From positions 63,598,580-63,662,579 of the forward strand of contig OY744529.1 of the NCBI GenBank assembly GCA_963556195.1: a stretch of DNA of 64,000 bases, given 5' to 3'. Positions 47,801 through 58,935 of the stretch are shown here, piece by piece. A program made the translations under genes and the position numbers. Within the stretch, counting starts at the first letter, position 1. Each line of letters begins with the position of its first letter. The notes under the pieces were generated by a model. The model worked only from the letters and a program-made list of their open reading frames with translations. It searched no databases and had not been told where the DNA came from. This stretch comes from Sepiola atlantica. Lineage: Eukaryota > Mollusca > Cephalopoda > Sepiida > Sepiolidae.

Positions 47801-47889
47801 ACGTGGTTGTTCTATTAGCAAGTCATACTGAAGTACTTGCTAAAGGAATCTACAGAGCTGTATTTGGGGGGGGGGGGGCAGGTTTTAAT

Positions 47890-48012
47890 ATCCTCCCACA
47901 TACAGCGCCTAGTATTTCCAAATGATCACCCATCTGGTGTTGGCCAGACTCAACATTGCTTAACCAGTGATCTAACGAGAACTGGTGTGTCAATGTGATT
48001 ATGCCATATATA
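47890..48012 (-). repeat. 5S rRNA-derived repeat or pseudogene, minus strand
   Basis: Read on the minus strand: ATCACATTGACACACCAGTT, CTCGTTAGATCACTGGTTAA, GCAATGTTGAGTCTGGCCAA and GATGGGTGATCATTTGGAAA-TACTAGGCGCTGTA. The order follows a whole 5S rRNA, including the GTTAAGC region of box A, the GATGGGTGACC box C zone and the GCTGTA 3' end. Scattered substitutions in normally invariant positions (GGCCAACACC where GGTTAGTACT is usual) mean it is not a functional 5S gene. It is either a pseudogene or the head of a 5S-derived SINE. Confidence 0.75.
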
Positions 48013-48189
48013 ACCATGACAACTTAATTTGCATGATGATAAAAAAAATGAATAGTTAATACTTTCCAAATTTCATTTAGACAGAATTAATTAATTGTCT
48101 TTTGTCTTTAGTACTTCCATACATACACCTGTGGCACAATGGATAAAAGTGTTAAGTAACAATCAGTTCTAAGAGAGAGTAGAAAGTGG

Positions 48190-48373
48190 AGCTGGGGTTT
48201 ACTTTTGACAGCTTCGTACCTCTCGCTTCTCTTATTTTGTCCTTTAGTCCTCACATTCCATGAGCGATGTTTCTGACAAATGTGTAAGAATTGCTGGTTA
48301 CTGGGTCGGAATCTATCCATCTAACACTTATTGTTGGATAGTTTTTGACCTTGAAGTAGTATTGTCTTTTTTT
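48190..48373 (-). repeat. Dispersed repeat, inverted partner of 44.86 kb
   Basis: CCTCACATTCCATGAGCGAT and TTGACCTTGAAGTAGTATTG match the complement of 44860-45040. A tRNA-like phrase (TGTGGCACAATGGATAAAAG) lies close by at 48131. Confidence 0.7.
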
Positions 48374-48659
48374 AGCTCCATAAAAAAAAGAAGTTTTCTG
48401 GAAGTTGAAAGTTCAATTCTTACTACAGACGATACTAAGTAAGAATAAAATAAAAATGACTTAACATTTTTACCCGGTCATGGCTGATAGAACAAGAATA
48501 ATCTACCCCTGTGGATTAAATAAAGGGTTCAGTTTTAAATTTAGTATAGGTTCCCGAGTTCACTAAAAATTGAGTTATTAAGTAATAGTTAAGTAATAGT
48601 GCCAATAACAGATGGTGATCAGTGGTTGTAGTGTTAGAAAGCTCCCCCCCCCCAAAGGG

Positions 48660-48950
48660 GGAAAGTTATTGGGTACACAAGAAATGCAGTTGAATTACAG
48701 GTAGGTTGAAAGAGGATAACCAATTTGTGTGCAAGAAATGCAATACAATGAAGATGGATGAGAACTCAGATGTGGAGAAAGTATATCTGGGTGGCGAACC
48801 TCTTGAGGTTGTCAGGAAGTTTTGTTACCTTGGTGATACCATTGGAGCACAGGATGGAGCAGGTGCTAGAGTGATTGCAAGAATTATGAGTGGAGGGAGT
48901 CAGTTCAACACATGCCAGCATGTAAAATAAGTGTTAAACCGAATATGATG
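48660..48950 (+). pseudogene. RTE-like LINE 3' fragment
   Basis: Contains DNQFVCKKCNTMKMDENSDV, EKVYLGGEPLEVVRKFCYLG and DTIGAQDGAGARVIARIMSG, then a 3' end CAACACATGCCAGCATGTAA. It lacks the RT-tail blocks present in the 34.7 kb copy between GDTI and the 3' end, so this is an internally deleted copy. Confidence 0.75.
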
Positions 48951-49008
48951 ACTACTACTAGTAATAATAATAATAATATGCTAGAAAGTTCATTCCTTTT
49001 GTGTCATG

Positions 49009-49182
49009 CTTGATGTAATGAATAATTACGAATAACTTTCCTTACTCTGACTTATCTCCCCTTTGGAGAACTCTCCTGCTTCTACTAACCACTATAAATA
49101 GTAGCACTAATACTGTACCGACATTGTGTGCCGAATAAAGCTTTCCCAAGTTACGTCTGTTCTCGTTAGTCATTACACTTGA
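49009..49182 (+). mobile_element. Complete solo LTR, 164 bp, with 5-bp duplication
   Basis: The LTR proper is 49014-49177. It starts TGTAATGA and ends TCATTACA, a perfect 8-bp inverted tip. CTTGA flanks it exactly on both sides (49009-49013 and 49178-49182). A TATA-like CTATAAATAG lies near 49090 and an AATAAA at 49134, in LTR order. It sits next to the LINE fragment at 48.66 kb and just before the hAT element. At 164 bp it is unusually short for a retrotransposon LTR and could come from a TRIM-sized element. Confidence 0.85.
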
Positions 49183-49816
49183 TACTAAAAAGTATCATAG
49201 AATTGTGATACAAATCAGTCTGATAATGGCTTTGTTGCTGTCGGGTTGAGGCACTGGCGTAGCTAGGGGGGGGCGAGGGGGGCGGGCCGCCCCGGGCGGC
49301 ACACCTGAGGGGGCGGCATTTTGAGAGGGTAAAAATAGAAAGTAGAGAAAAAAATTAAAAAAAACAAAAGTTAACAAAAAATATGAAATTTTATACTATA
49401 ATTTTATATAATAATAAATTTAAATGAGAACATTTGAAAACCTGAAAATGTTATGAAATGATAAAATCATTTTTATTTACTTTTTTGTCGTTGTTGTTAA
49501 AGTCCGAATTTTCGCCAAATAACATGGATGTATCAAGGAGAGAATAGTCCGATGTAGTTTTCTTTTCTTTGTCTTCATAATGTTATTATTAAGAGGGCGA
49601 GCCCTCCGAAGAGAAAAAACGTCTTGTATCGGTGCTTTTTTAAATCCGTGTGTGTAATCGCTCGGTTTTCAGAAATTTGTTGTTGTTAATAACGTTTCAA
49701 CTCTTTTAAAAATAGTTTTAATATATTTTAAACAAATGTATTTATGAATGGCAAATAAGGCTATAAATTTATTTTTTGTGAGAGAACTGTCGCAAGGCAT
49801 CAAGTCGGTTGAAAAT

Positions 49817-52319
49817 TTACAAACAGATTTTTCGCGCCTTTTTTTCGGCAAAGTTATCAATGACTCTATCAAAATTCACTTCCTCGACAAGTTCCCTCTC
49901 TATTGAGAGGATTGCCAAGTCTTGTCTGGCTCATTGCTGATCTAAGGTAGTTTTTTATGAGCTTTAGTTTTGAGAAAGAGCGCTCACAGCTAGCAACGCT
50001 AATAGCTCTGGTGAGGAAAATTCTCAGCAAGATCACAATATTAGGGACGGAATCCCCAAGTTGGTATCTTTGTATAAAGTTCAAAAGTTCAAGAGGTCCA
50101 TCGATTTTGTCTTTTTCTGAAGCTTTTACAACATACTGTAACCTCTTCTTTTCAGCAAAGAATTTCTCTTTTTCTATATCTTCGTCAAATCCACCAAGCT
50201 GACAATCCTAATTATCATCAAGCAGATTTGACGGTATAAGAAAAGCGTATTTATTTGCAAGATTGTGAACTTGTTGAAATCTGCAAGATATTTCTTCAGT
50301 CAATCTGTCTATGACAGACAGCATTTCCCGTCTCAACTCAGTATCAAAACTCAGCGCTGCATCAGTCAATCCTTCACCATCCATTCGTTTCTTTTTGCGA
50401 ATACGACGCTCCATGCTTATCCCCATTTCAGAGCAGAGTGTTTTTGACTCGTCTATTGCAGTGTCCACTATCTTTTCTCTATTCTGAAGAAGGAAATCTT
50501 TCAACGCCGTCAGCCTGACAGAACTTTGTTGCAGATCCAGCCCTTTTTTTTGAAGATATTTCTGGGCATCATTGATTTCTGGGAGAATAGTTTTCCAAAG
50601 GTTCAGAAATAAAAGAAACGGAAACGATAGTACCGAGTTGAGAATTAAAGATGCATCTGATCTTGTGGTTGCATTTTCTCCTTCTTCTGTGAGCTGTTCC
50701 AGGGCAATGACGACTTCCACTATTGTTTTTATCACAACATCTACAGCATCTGCTCGACTACTCCATCTAGTATCCACAGTCCGTTTGATACTTAGACCGG
50801 TCAACTGAATCAAGATGTCCCAGCGATGTGTAGATGCAGAAAAGAACGAGAATAACCGGTCCAGTGTGCCAAAAAATGTAACAGAGTGAACCCCTACTTA
50901 AGCTGCATGTACACAAGCCAGATTTAGTGAATGGTTGGTGCATGGCACAAATAGAGCTTTTGGGTTGATTTCAGAGATTCGTTTCTGCACACCCGATCGG
51001 TGACCTGCCATAACAGCGGCATTGTCAAATGCCTGGCCAATACAGTCACCAATCTGTATCTCATCATTCTCCAATTCTCTCAAAATGAGTTCAGAAATGT
51101 CCTCCGCGCTTTTACCCTTTGTTTCGATGAAGCGGAGAAACGACTCCTCCACCGTCACTTCATTTCTGTCAACTTTCACGTAGCGCAACACCTCACTCAT
51201 CTGGTCCTTGTGAGATACATCGGGAGTACTATCAAAAATTATGCAAAAATACTTGCTTTTCTTTATCTGATCGATAATTTTCTTTCTGACCTGCTTTGCT
51301 AAAATGCTCACAAACTCATTTTGAATTTCTGGTGACAGATAAGAAATAGTGAATTTCTTCCGTAGGTTAACTTTAACCAAATGTTCACGGAGTACAGGGT
51401 CATATTTAGCCAATAGATTTACCAATTCCAAGAAATTTCCTTTGTTTTCTTGACCCCTTTCATCATTATGGATGTCTTCCCGGTGACCTCGTAGCGCCAG
51501 ATTCTGCTTGGCGAGAAATCTGATAATGTCCAGCAATCTAGCTAGGATTTCTCGCCACTTCTTTGTTTTTTTCTCAATGATATTTTGCTCAACTTTATCA
51601 ACTACCTTTCCTTCAGCAAGTCGGATCTCTAGCTCCTTCCAGTCAAGAAACGCCTGAGCATGAGATGTGCTTGCTTCATGTTCATGTACTTTTGGATTTA
51701 ATTTCCACCAATTCTTGAAACCCACATCAGCAGAAAAACTCGAGAGTCCAATTGAAAATAGTCTGCAGCAGAAGCAAAATAAGGCTTCTCTGGCAGGAGA
51801 ATACACCATCCAAGTTCGCAAACTTTTCTCACCGTTCCGCAATACCTGATAGAACCAGTTTTTTGTTAGCTTTCTAACGTCGCCTTTTGTTTTTGTCCCT
51901 GGTCGCACCATTTCCTTGAATTCATGATCAAGGTGCTGCACAGCCGCAGATCCCTGCCGAACAAGCATAGCGCGAATTTCATGACTAATCTCAAAAGGCC
52001 ATAGACCAACATCTGTAAAATCGGTCGCGACAACCAGTGATTGCCTTTCCAATTCTTCAACTTCACGCGCATCATCATTGGCAGTTGTTGATGTATCAAC
52101 GCGGGCAATGTCGACTTCCGAAGTAACAATATCAACGTTAACTTCATCTTCGGTTTCAGCAAGATTTTCGACTTTCGTTTCCGCCATTTCGGCCATAGAA
52201 GTCTTTTTGATGAATTTCAACAGCGTGCCTTTATTCTTGTTTTCTTCCTCTTCTTTTGTTTTTCGCTTTTTACGGAATGCCGCACCACTCTCCTTAATTC
52301 TCTTCATTTTAAAATTCAC
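49817..52319 (-). pseudogene. hAT transposase, ZMYM/TTF-type (broken)
   Basis: Read from 52319 down. The N-terminus is charged (MNFKMKRIKESGAAFRKK, then an acidic stretch). A TTF-type zinc-finger region follows (KNWFYQVLRNGEKSLRTWMV, REALFCFCCRLFSI, FKNWWKLNPKVHEHEAS), then the transposase core with LPxIQNEFVSILAKQVRKKI, YFCIIFDSTPDVSHKDQMSE, GQAFDNAAVMAGHRSGVQKR and FVPCTNHSLNLACVHA. The second part has TRWSSRADAVDVV and the C-terminal dimerisation domain with SVASCERSFSKLKLIKNYLR. Three lesions break it: TAA at 50898-50900 and TAG at 50208-50210, both in the same frame, and a probable 1-bp frameshift near the end (about 49910). All else is continuous, so it decayed recently. Confidence 0.88.
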
Positions 52320-52339
52320 GTTAATATTCTGAAAAAAAA

Positions 52340-55300
52340 TTTAAATACTATTTTAAAAAATAGCACGCTATTTCTCTGCATAAGCACCTTTTGTGTTGTT
52401 CCGTAATAGTACCACAAAAGGTGAGATACCCCCCCCATAAAATCTTAGATGCCTATCCCTAAAAATACATATATACTTAGAGAGCGAGACCCGTCACTAC
52501 CCCCCCCCCCCGTAAAATAGAAACTTACGGGGAAAGAGTCTTTCAAACTACTTTAAAACACCAATAAATGATTCAATTAACTTTTATAGCCAATAGGAAC
52601 ATTTATTTGTTGTATATTTTTTGCACCTTTTCAAATCTCTTTATATTGTAAAACAAACCCCAAAACTAATTAAACTAATAAGTAAATATTTTTCAAAGTA
52701 TTTCCTTATTTAAGGAATGTTATAGAAAAATACAAGGAATACATCTTCACTAAAGTCGTACGCAAGATGACGGCCGCAAACGGATGTAAAAAATTGAAGG
52801 AAACGCAAATTTTAGCGAAACGAAATTTAGCGAGTTGACTGTACAATCTAGTAAGCAAAAAACAACAGCTGATAATAACAACTAATAATTTTAATTTGTA
52901 AATATTCTGTACTTGTTATGAATATCTTAATAATAAAATAAAATAATTAAGAAATTTTTTTTTGTTTCACATAACATTTTAATAAATACAAGATACCATA
53001 AAAATTGAGTTTCATGGTCTTTTCTCTGCATAATTACCAAAACAAAACAATCAAATGAAAAATAAAACAAACAGAATCAAATGAAACAACTAAAAAATAA
53101 TATAATCTTCCAGAATATCAAACAAAGCAATTTTAATGTCTGTTTGTAGTTAAGAATAAAAGTAGTATTAAAAAATGGAAATAAATAAATTAAAAACTGA
53201 AAAAAAATTATCTAGTAAGGTAAAAACGTAACTTAGCTTGCCTTTGGTAACATTTGTTTCATTCATTTTTAAAAATAAAACGAAAAACAGTTTCTTGTTT
53301 TTTTTTGTCATTATGCAGAAAAAGGACGATGAAATTCAATTTTTACCGTATCTTTTGTATAATCTTATGTAAAACTACAGTATAGTTGAAAAAAAAACAT
53401 TTCTTATTCACTTCATTTCATTATTAACATATTCATAACAAGTACAGAGTAGTTAAAAATTAAAACACGTTTATTATTTTACATTAAGTACAAACACTAT
53501 AACTTATCCAGCTATGTAGAAGAGTAACTTATATTACCCTTGCTAATATTTATTTATTATATATTTGTTGTTTGAGACATTTTCGAATCTGTAAAACAAG
53601 CCCCAAAATCACGTAAATTTCCTATTAAAACCTCCAAAATGGTTTTAAAAATGTGTGAAATGTCGGATATTTTCTCGTGTTCTCACGTAACTAAATAAAA
53701 GCTTTAAAATAAGTTAAAATACTAAAAAGTTATCCAGCTCGGTAGAAAACGAACACTTAGAAAAATCAATTATCGGTTTTAAAACAAAAGTAAATAAGTA
53801 AAAATATTTTGTTAAATATATTTTTAAGAAAAAAAGGCCAAATTCTAAAATGAAGCCTCTCTTTTGCTGTAAAAAAAGGCCCCTCAAAAATGCCAAATTG
53901 AAAATTAAAGAAAAATTTCATATGTTGAAGATGTTAACATCTATATCTTTGCATTTTTATTTCTCTATTAATTTTGTAGTATTTTCTTAGCGATGATGAA
54001 ACAAAAACGTTAATAATGAAACCAAATCGAAAAATATACTTTGGCTCTCACATATTTTTCTGTTTAAATTAGTTCTATGTTTAATATTAAAAAGAATAAA
54101 CTCATTACATTCAAAAGTTTAAACAGTTTTAAAATCGTATCAGAAATTTAAAGAATAATTTTAATACTAATTTAATATAAAATAATTTGATGAACAATTG
54201 GTAAATTTGTAAATAAGAATATCTTGAAAAACTGTTATAATGAGAAAATTATTTTACGAATTAAAGTGGGGAATCAGTTTCTCATATATATTTGATTTAA
54301 GATTATCACCCATTTCCAACAGAATAGAGCCATTGACTAACAGAATAGCGTTTATTCTTTCTATGTAAATTTTAGATAATTATTAACGTTTCTTAGCACG
54401 CATTTATTTATCTAAATATATTTTTACGTCTCCCTACCACCAAAATAAAATATATCGAAGAGCCTACAATTTCAATTTCATAAAGAAAGACTTGACATTG
54501 CCATCGTTAAGAAAACAGTGTAAACCCAATATAGGAAACGTGCACATTTTCCCAGGCTTAAATATATTTTCGCCTACTTTAATAACTATTTTTCCACTTG
54601 GGCATTTTAAAGAAACGAAAATGTTAATGTGTATGGCACTAACCTTTGTTGCTGGTAGTAGGAATTAGTTTCTCTTGGGCTGATGTTCTGGTGTTCCTTA
54701 GTAATTTTTCTTATGAAGATTCAGTAGTAACAAGTTGAGTGTGTCAGTCTGAACTGTCATATTTTGTCAGCTAGTTTTGGCTTATATTAGAATTGGTTGG
54801 TTTAAAAGGATCATAAACAAGCCATTCTCATGGGTTTTGGTGATTTCACACCTACATGTGAATACTTAGAGAGGGCATATCAGGTTCCGATTTGATTGAA
54901 AACATTTTCTACTTAAAAAAAAGGAATGAATGGAAATAAAAAGAAGGAAGACCATAAAACTTTATTCAGGGCACATTTGAATAAATTTGACTTTTTTAAA
55001 AGTATGGACACAATTATTTTACGTTTATAATACATTTGAGTTTGTTTTTAAAACTTTTACATTTATTATTTATAAATATAATAGACATTTTGGGGTTGTT
55101 TTACTATGCACATAGATTCGAAAAAACTGTCAAAAATATATAACAAATAAATGTTATCAAAGGCAAGATAAGTTACTCTTCTACCTATCTCGACAAGTTT
55201 TTAGTGGTTTTTACTCACTTAAAACGTGTAATCAGTTAGAAAAACATAGTGGCTATCGGTATATGCGAAAAATACAAATGAAATCCATTCAATATATGTT

Positions 55301-55550
55301 AGCGTGAGTCGTGACATAGGGTGACATATATTCGGTGAATTTCTAAGAGTATTTTCAATATGTATTTAGTTTTAAGTCAATTTCCCGAACTTGCCGCATT
55401 CTAAACGAAGTCTGGCGCCATTTTTTATTTTTTGACAGTTTTTCTTCGAATCTATGTGTATAATAAAACAAACCCGAAATTGTTAATTCGATTTACTTCT
55501 CTTACTTTTCATTTTAATAAATATTCGATTAATATTACATGATATATATA
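52340..55550. other. Non-coding interior of the hAT element
   Basis: About 3.2 kb of strongly A/T-rich DNA upstream of the transposase gene. No open frame above 60 codons has a recognisable product. It contains imperfect inverted repeats: 52908-53065 faces the complement of 53280-53460 (GTACTTGTTATGAATAT and AAAATTGAGTTTCATGGTC), and 53523-53620 has a reversed relative near 55080-55200 (ATTCGAAAAAACTGTC, AAGTTACTCTTCTACC). It may hold a nested non-autonomous element or replication-prone spacer. Confidence 0.6.
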
Positions 55551-55556
55551 CATCCA

Positions 55557-55558
<2 letters not shown>

Positions 55559-55632
<74 letters not shown>
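55559..55632. repeat. (AT)n microsatellite inside the hAT element
   Basis: More than 70 bases of AT. Confidence 0.97.
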
Positions 55633-55634
<2 letters not shown>

Positions 55635-55779
55635 TAAGATTTTTTTGTTATTGGCGTTTGTTCCGCGATAAGCGTTTGTTTACATTTTTTATATATTTTT
55701 ATACATTCGCAACCTTAGCTATAAGCTCTTTATTATTCATATTATTATATGAATGAATCGCCCTAACTTTTTGGACGCA

Positions 55780-55862
55780 TTTAATTTAATTATGTTTTTA
55801 CGTGCATAAAATAAAATAAACTAAAATAAATGTTATGCACGTAAAAACATAATTAAATTAAA
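55780..55862. repeat. Perfect 30-bp palindrome arms
   Basis: TTTAATTTAATTATGTTTTT then ACGTGCATAA (55780-55809) is exactly complementary to 55833-55862, with a 23-base A-rich loop. Perfect pairing over 30 bases suggests a recent hairpin-type duplication. Confidence 0.9.
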
Positions 55863-56022
55863 TTACATATATATATATGTGTGTGTGTATAATAGTCATT
55901 CACACACAGGACTGTTTCGCTGTTTACAGCTCATCGGTGCGGCTAGACTTTAGCAACTACTTCCAGCTAGGAACGAAATCCGATCATCTGAGAGAACGAG
56001 GGAGAAATATTTTAACAACAAT

Positions 56023-56245
56023 TAGCAGCCTTTGGGCTGATATCACAGTGTAGTATCTGTTCTAATGATACACTTCTCCTTTTCTGTCGTCGGTCAGTAT
56101 GGGGAAATCGTTCATGACTGAGAATTTTTATTTTTGTTCCTATCCAGAGTGCCCCTTTTTGTGGAGCTGGATTTTCCCCACATTAAAAACCGGCCTTGTG
56201 TCTAACTCTGCCCTCGTGGAGAGGCAAGTAAATGGGAACAATCGG
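56023..56245 (+). mobile_element. U2-headed SINE, diverged copy nested in the hAT
   Basis: CAGCCTTTGGGCTGATATCA, CAGTGTAGTATCTGTTCTAA is a weaker match to the U2 head than at 40.28 kb. The body then shares CAGAGTGCCCC and GGATTTTCCCCACA with the tails at 8.28 kb. It lies inside the hAT element and so is younger than it, or came along as cargo. Confidence 0.65.
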
Positions 56246-56404
56246 CAGTCGTTGCCAAACCGACCTCAGCTCTAATTGTACACAAGATCTAATTTTAAAC
56301 AAGACCATTGCTATATTCGCTTACGGCCGTTTGCCATTTTCGGCTCTCATCATGCTCAACATTATGGGAGCATTATAATAAATACGTATTTATTTTATAA
56401 CTAT

Positions 56405-56551
56405 ATATGTGCATATATACATATATTTATACATACATATATACATATATTTATACATACATATACATATATACATACATACGTGCATATATACATATAT
56501 ACATATATACACACACATACACATATATAAATACGCATATATACATACATA

Positions 56552-56588
<37 letters not shown>
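56405..56588. repeat. CATA/TATA compound repeat
   Basis: Alternating ATACATAT and TATA units over 180 bases. Tyr/Ile/His shadow frames arise here. Confidence 0.9.
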
Positions 56589-56591
<3 letters not shown>

Positions 56592-57221
56592 TGGTTTTAA
56601 TTCTTAAACAAAATTTCCATTAATTGAGAATAAATTGCTTTAATTCATTTCAATCACTAAGTTTTAAAAATGCAAGCATTAATTATTTCTGGAGATATAC
56701 TCAGTGACCGGCTGACCTAACAGGATAGGGCCAAGCCTAGGCTTCGGCCAAGCACCAAAAAAACAAAATGACCTCAGAAAGATTTCATACTTAAATGGGA
56801 ACTTTCATATAAATTTTTATCGAATAGGTGCGAAAAGAAAGTTGGATATTTGGGTGTATATACACCGACATCAAAGAGGAAATAACATTAGATGCGAAAG
56901 TTTGAATTCATTAATTTTATTACTGTCCAAACGTTTGTTTTTGTAGCATACTTTTTATAACTCCTTGTAAACTTTACAATTGCTAGCTGGGGGATCGGAC
57001 AAAATCACCCCGGGCAACCCCCACCATCTACTTAAAACAAAAGGAAAACAGATAAAATCTCAAATGAATAAAAAATATTAAAAATCAGTTTTCATATTTT
57101 AATTTTAATTTAATTGAATTTAGGAAAATTAGATACCGTAGAACTAATTTTCGCAAGGTATGAAAATTAAGAATAATGTTAACTTAATAATAATGGACCA
57201 GTTTTCCTACCTAGCAAAAAA

Positions 57222-57275
57222 TTTTCCATGGACGAATTATCCATGGGCGAATTATCCATGGACGAATTTTCCGGG
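57222..57275. repeat. 16-bp tandem near the hAT right end
   Basis: Three imperfect copies of an ATCCATGGACGAATT-type unit stand just inside the right terminal region. Repeats in subterminal regions of hAT elements commonly bind transposase, so this is a candidate site array. Confidence 0.55.
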
Positions 57276-57357
57276 CACCCAAATGCCGGGGGGGGGGGGG
57301 GCAAATTTTACTACCGCCCCGGGCGGCAAAAGGTCTAGCTACGCCACTGGGTTGAGG

Positions 57358-57560
57358 TATGGTTCTGTTCAGTCCTAGAAGGTCCACCTTCCCAGGCTTT
57401 ATCTTCTATTTAAGAAGGTCTTAGTTTATTGTTACCGTGTAATGCCGACAGGGTTGCTCAGGCATTTTTTGTAGGTCAGAGTACGCATATCCTAGTGCGC
57501 TGGCTTTTCTAAACCACGCCTGACCTTGTGTCTAACCTCCTGGCAAGGACATAAATAATA
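57358..57560 (+). repeat. Degenerate U2-headed SINE split by the hAT insertion
   Basis: GGTATGGTTCTGTTCAGTCC, TAGAAGGTCCACCTTCCCAG and GGCTTTATCTTCTATTTAAG follow the body of the 40.28 kb copy. The 5' part lies at about 49200-49251, across the 8.1 kb insertion. Removing the insertion and one duplication joins the two halves. Confidence 0.7.
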
Positions 57561-58095
57561 TACTTAATATTAAAAAGAGGAAGTGTGAGGATCTCATTTC
57601 CATTTGGGGAGTTAGTAAAGGGAGGAGGGAACTTGATATGAAGAATACAAGCTCATATTATTAACAATTTAAAAACAAACAAGTATTTTCCTTAGTTGAA
57701 ATTTTAAAAACTTGCCACGGCATCTCAACAGTTTTCCAAATTTTATTAAAGACATTTTCATTTTTCTTTTAAATAATTTATAGTTCAGATTTATTTTATG
57801 GAAGAGAGATTACCATTAACATTTAATTAGTATGAAATTGTCGTAACTTCAACAAATCCTGGCTATTTTGATTATTAATTTGATTCAGCTAAAAAGCTTT
57901 TTCTTCTTCTTTTAAATTAAGTACGAAACGGATTTAAGTGCACTAATCTATATAATAAAGCTGAATGTGCGTGTGTCTGGTAAGCTTTAATAATCACATG
58001 TGCAAATTAAAATTTTATAGCAAACGAAGAGAGGCTTGATCTCAATAATATCTACTGATAATAATTTCTTTCCTTTTAACATAGATAAAAATATT
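57561..58095. other. Intron K-L, AT-rich, no recognised feature
   Basis: A phrase at 57946-58020 (TAATAAAGCTGAATGTGCGTGTGTCTGG) resembles ends of dispersed Helitron-like repeats, but nothing decisive. Confidence 0.35.
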
Positions 58096-58097
58096 CC

Positions 58098-58156
<59 letters not shown>

Positions 58157-58325
58157 CATTATTATCATTATCATCATCAGCATCATAATTATCATCATCA
58201 TTATCATCATTATTATTATTATTATTATCATTATTATCATTAACATCATTATCATCATTATTATTATTATTATTATTATCATTATTATCATCATCATTAT
58301 CATTATTATCATTATTATTATTATT
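58098..58325. repeat. (ATT)n(ATC)n microsatellite
   Basis: More than 220 bases of ATT and ATC triplets. The minus strand yields a Met/Ile shadow frame. Confidence 0.97.
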
Positions 58326-58443
58326 AAAAAAAAAAATACAAAAAAAAAACAGAACGCCGGGAGAGACAGAGATTGTTTTGTCTTCTTTTCTTATCGATTA
58401 ATTTTTTCTTTTTATCGATTAGTTTTGTCTTCTTTTTATCAAT

Positions 58444-58445
<2 letters not shown>

Positions 58446-58498
<53 letters not shown>
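58446..58498. repeat. (GA)n microsatellite
   Basis: About 53 bases of uninterrupted GA. Confidence 0.97.
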
Positions 58499-58500
<2 letters not shown>

Positions 58501-58655
58501 CTTCCTTCTCTTATCGATTAGTTTTGTTTCACTGATTTCAAGTAATGAATAGGAATTAAATTGTGAAGCAAAAGCGAGTGGGCAAAACCTGCTTGTTAAA
58601 AATAATTTTAAATACTGTGTAATTTACACACGTTACTATTTTTTTTATTTTTTAG

Positions 58656-58701
58656 ACCTCAAAAAACATTTACTGTGAATCATGAAGATATTAATCCACG
58701 G
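58656..58701 (+). CDS. Exon L of the unknown split gene
   Basis: The acceptor is ttttttattttttag and the donor CCACGG|gtaagt. One base completes a Gln codon from exon K; 15 codons (PQKTFTVNHEDINPR) follow in phase 0. The intron before it is 12.9 kb and holds the complete hAT element and a solo LTR. Confidence 0.78.
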
Positions 58702-58734
58702 GTAAGTTTTTCTCACTTTTTTTTTTTTTCGCTA

Positions 58735-58935
58735 TGTGTATACTCCAGAGAACTTTGCCACATGTTTGAGAACAAAATTCCGCCACTTATCACGGTCTTG
58801 GGCCAATCTTTCAACTGCCAGGAGCGGCATACTAGTATCAACCCCTATCTGGCCAGTACATCTCTTTGGTGGTCGTCCTTTTGAAGTTTCTTCAATGAAA
58901 TCTACTTTAAATGTTTTCTTTACATAGCTGGAGTC
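58735..58935 (-). pseudogene. LINE RT tail, minus strand
   Basis: Reads SKGRPPKRCTGQIGVDTSMP, then LLAVERLAQDRDKWRNFV. The RGRPxKRW, LAxxRxxWR blocks end many non-LTR retrotransposon proteins. It lies immediately 3' of exon L. Confidence 0.65.

Larger units (their letters stand above)
49244..57357 (-). mobile_element. hAT DNA transposon, 8.1 kb, with TIRs and 8-bp duplication
   Basis: The outer ends are CACTGGCGTAGCTAG (49252-49266) and, as complement, CAGTGGCGTAGCTAG (57335-57349). The 14-base palindromic phrase CCGCCCCGGGCGGC occurs at 49287-49300 and 57314-57327. GGTTGAGG flanks exactly on both sides (49244-49251 and 57350-57357): an 8-bp duplication, as hAT elements make. It carries a minus-strand transposase at 49817-52319 and then about 5 kb without genes. 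The insertion site is a degenerate U2-headed SINE. Confidence 0.9.

Noticed and set aside
58076..58312. Met/Ile-only minus-strand frame
   Set aside because: Translation of ATT/ATC triplets.
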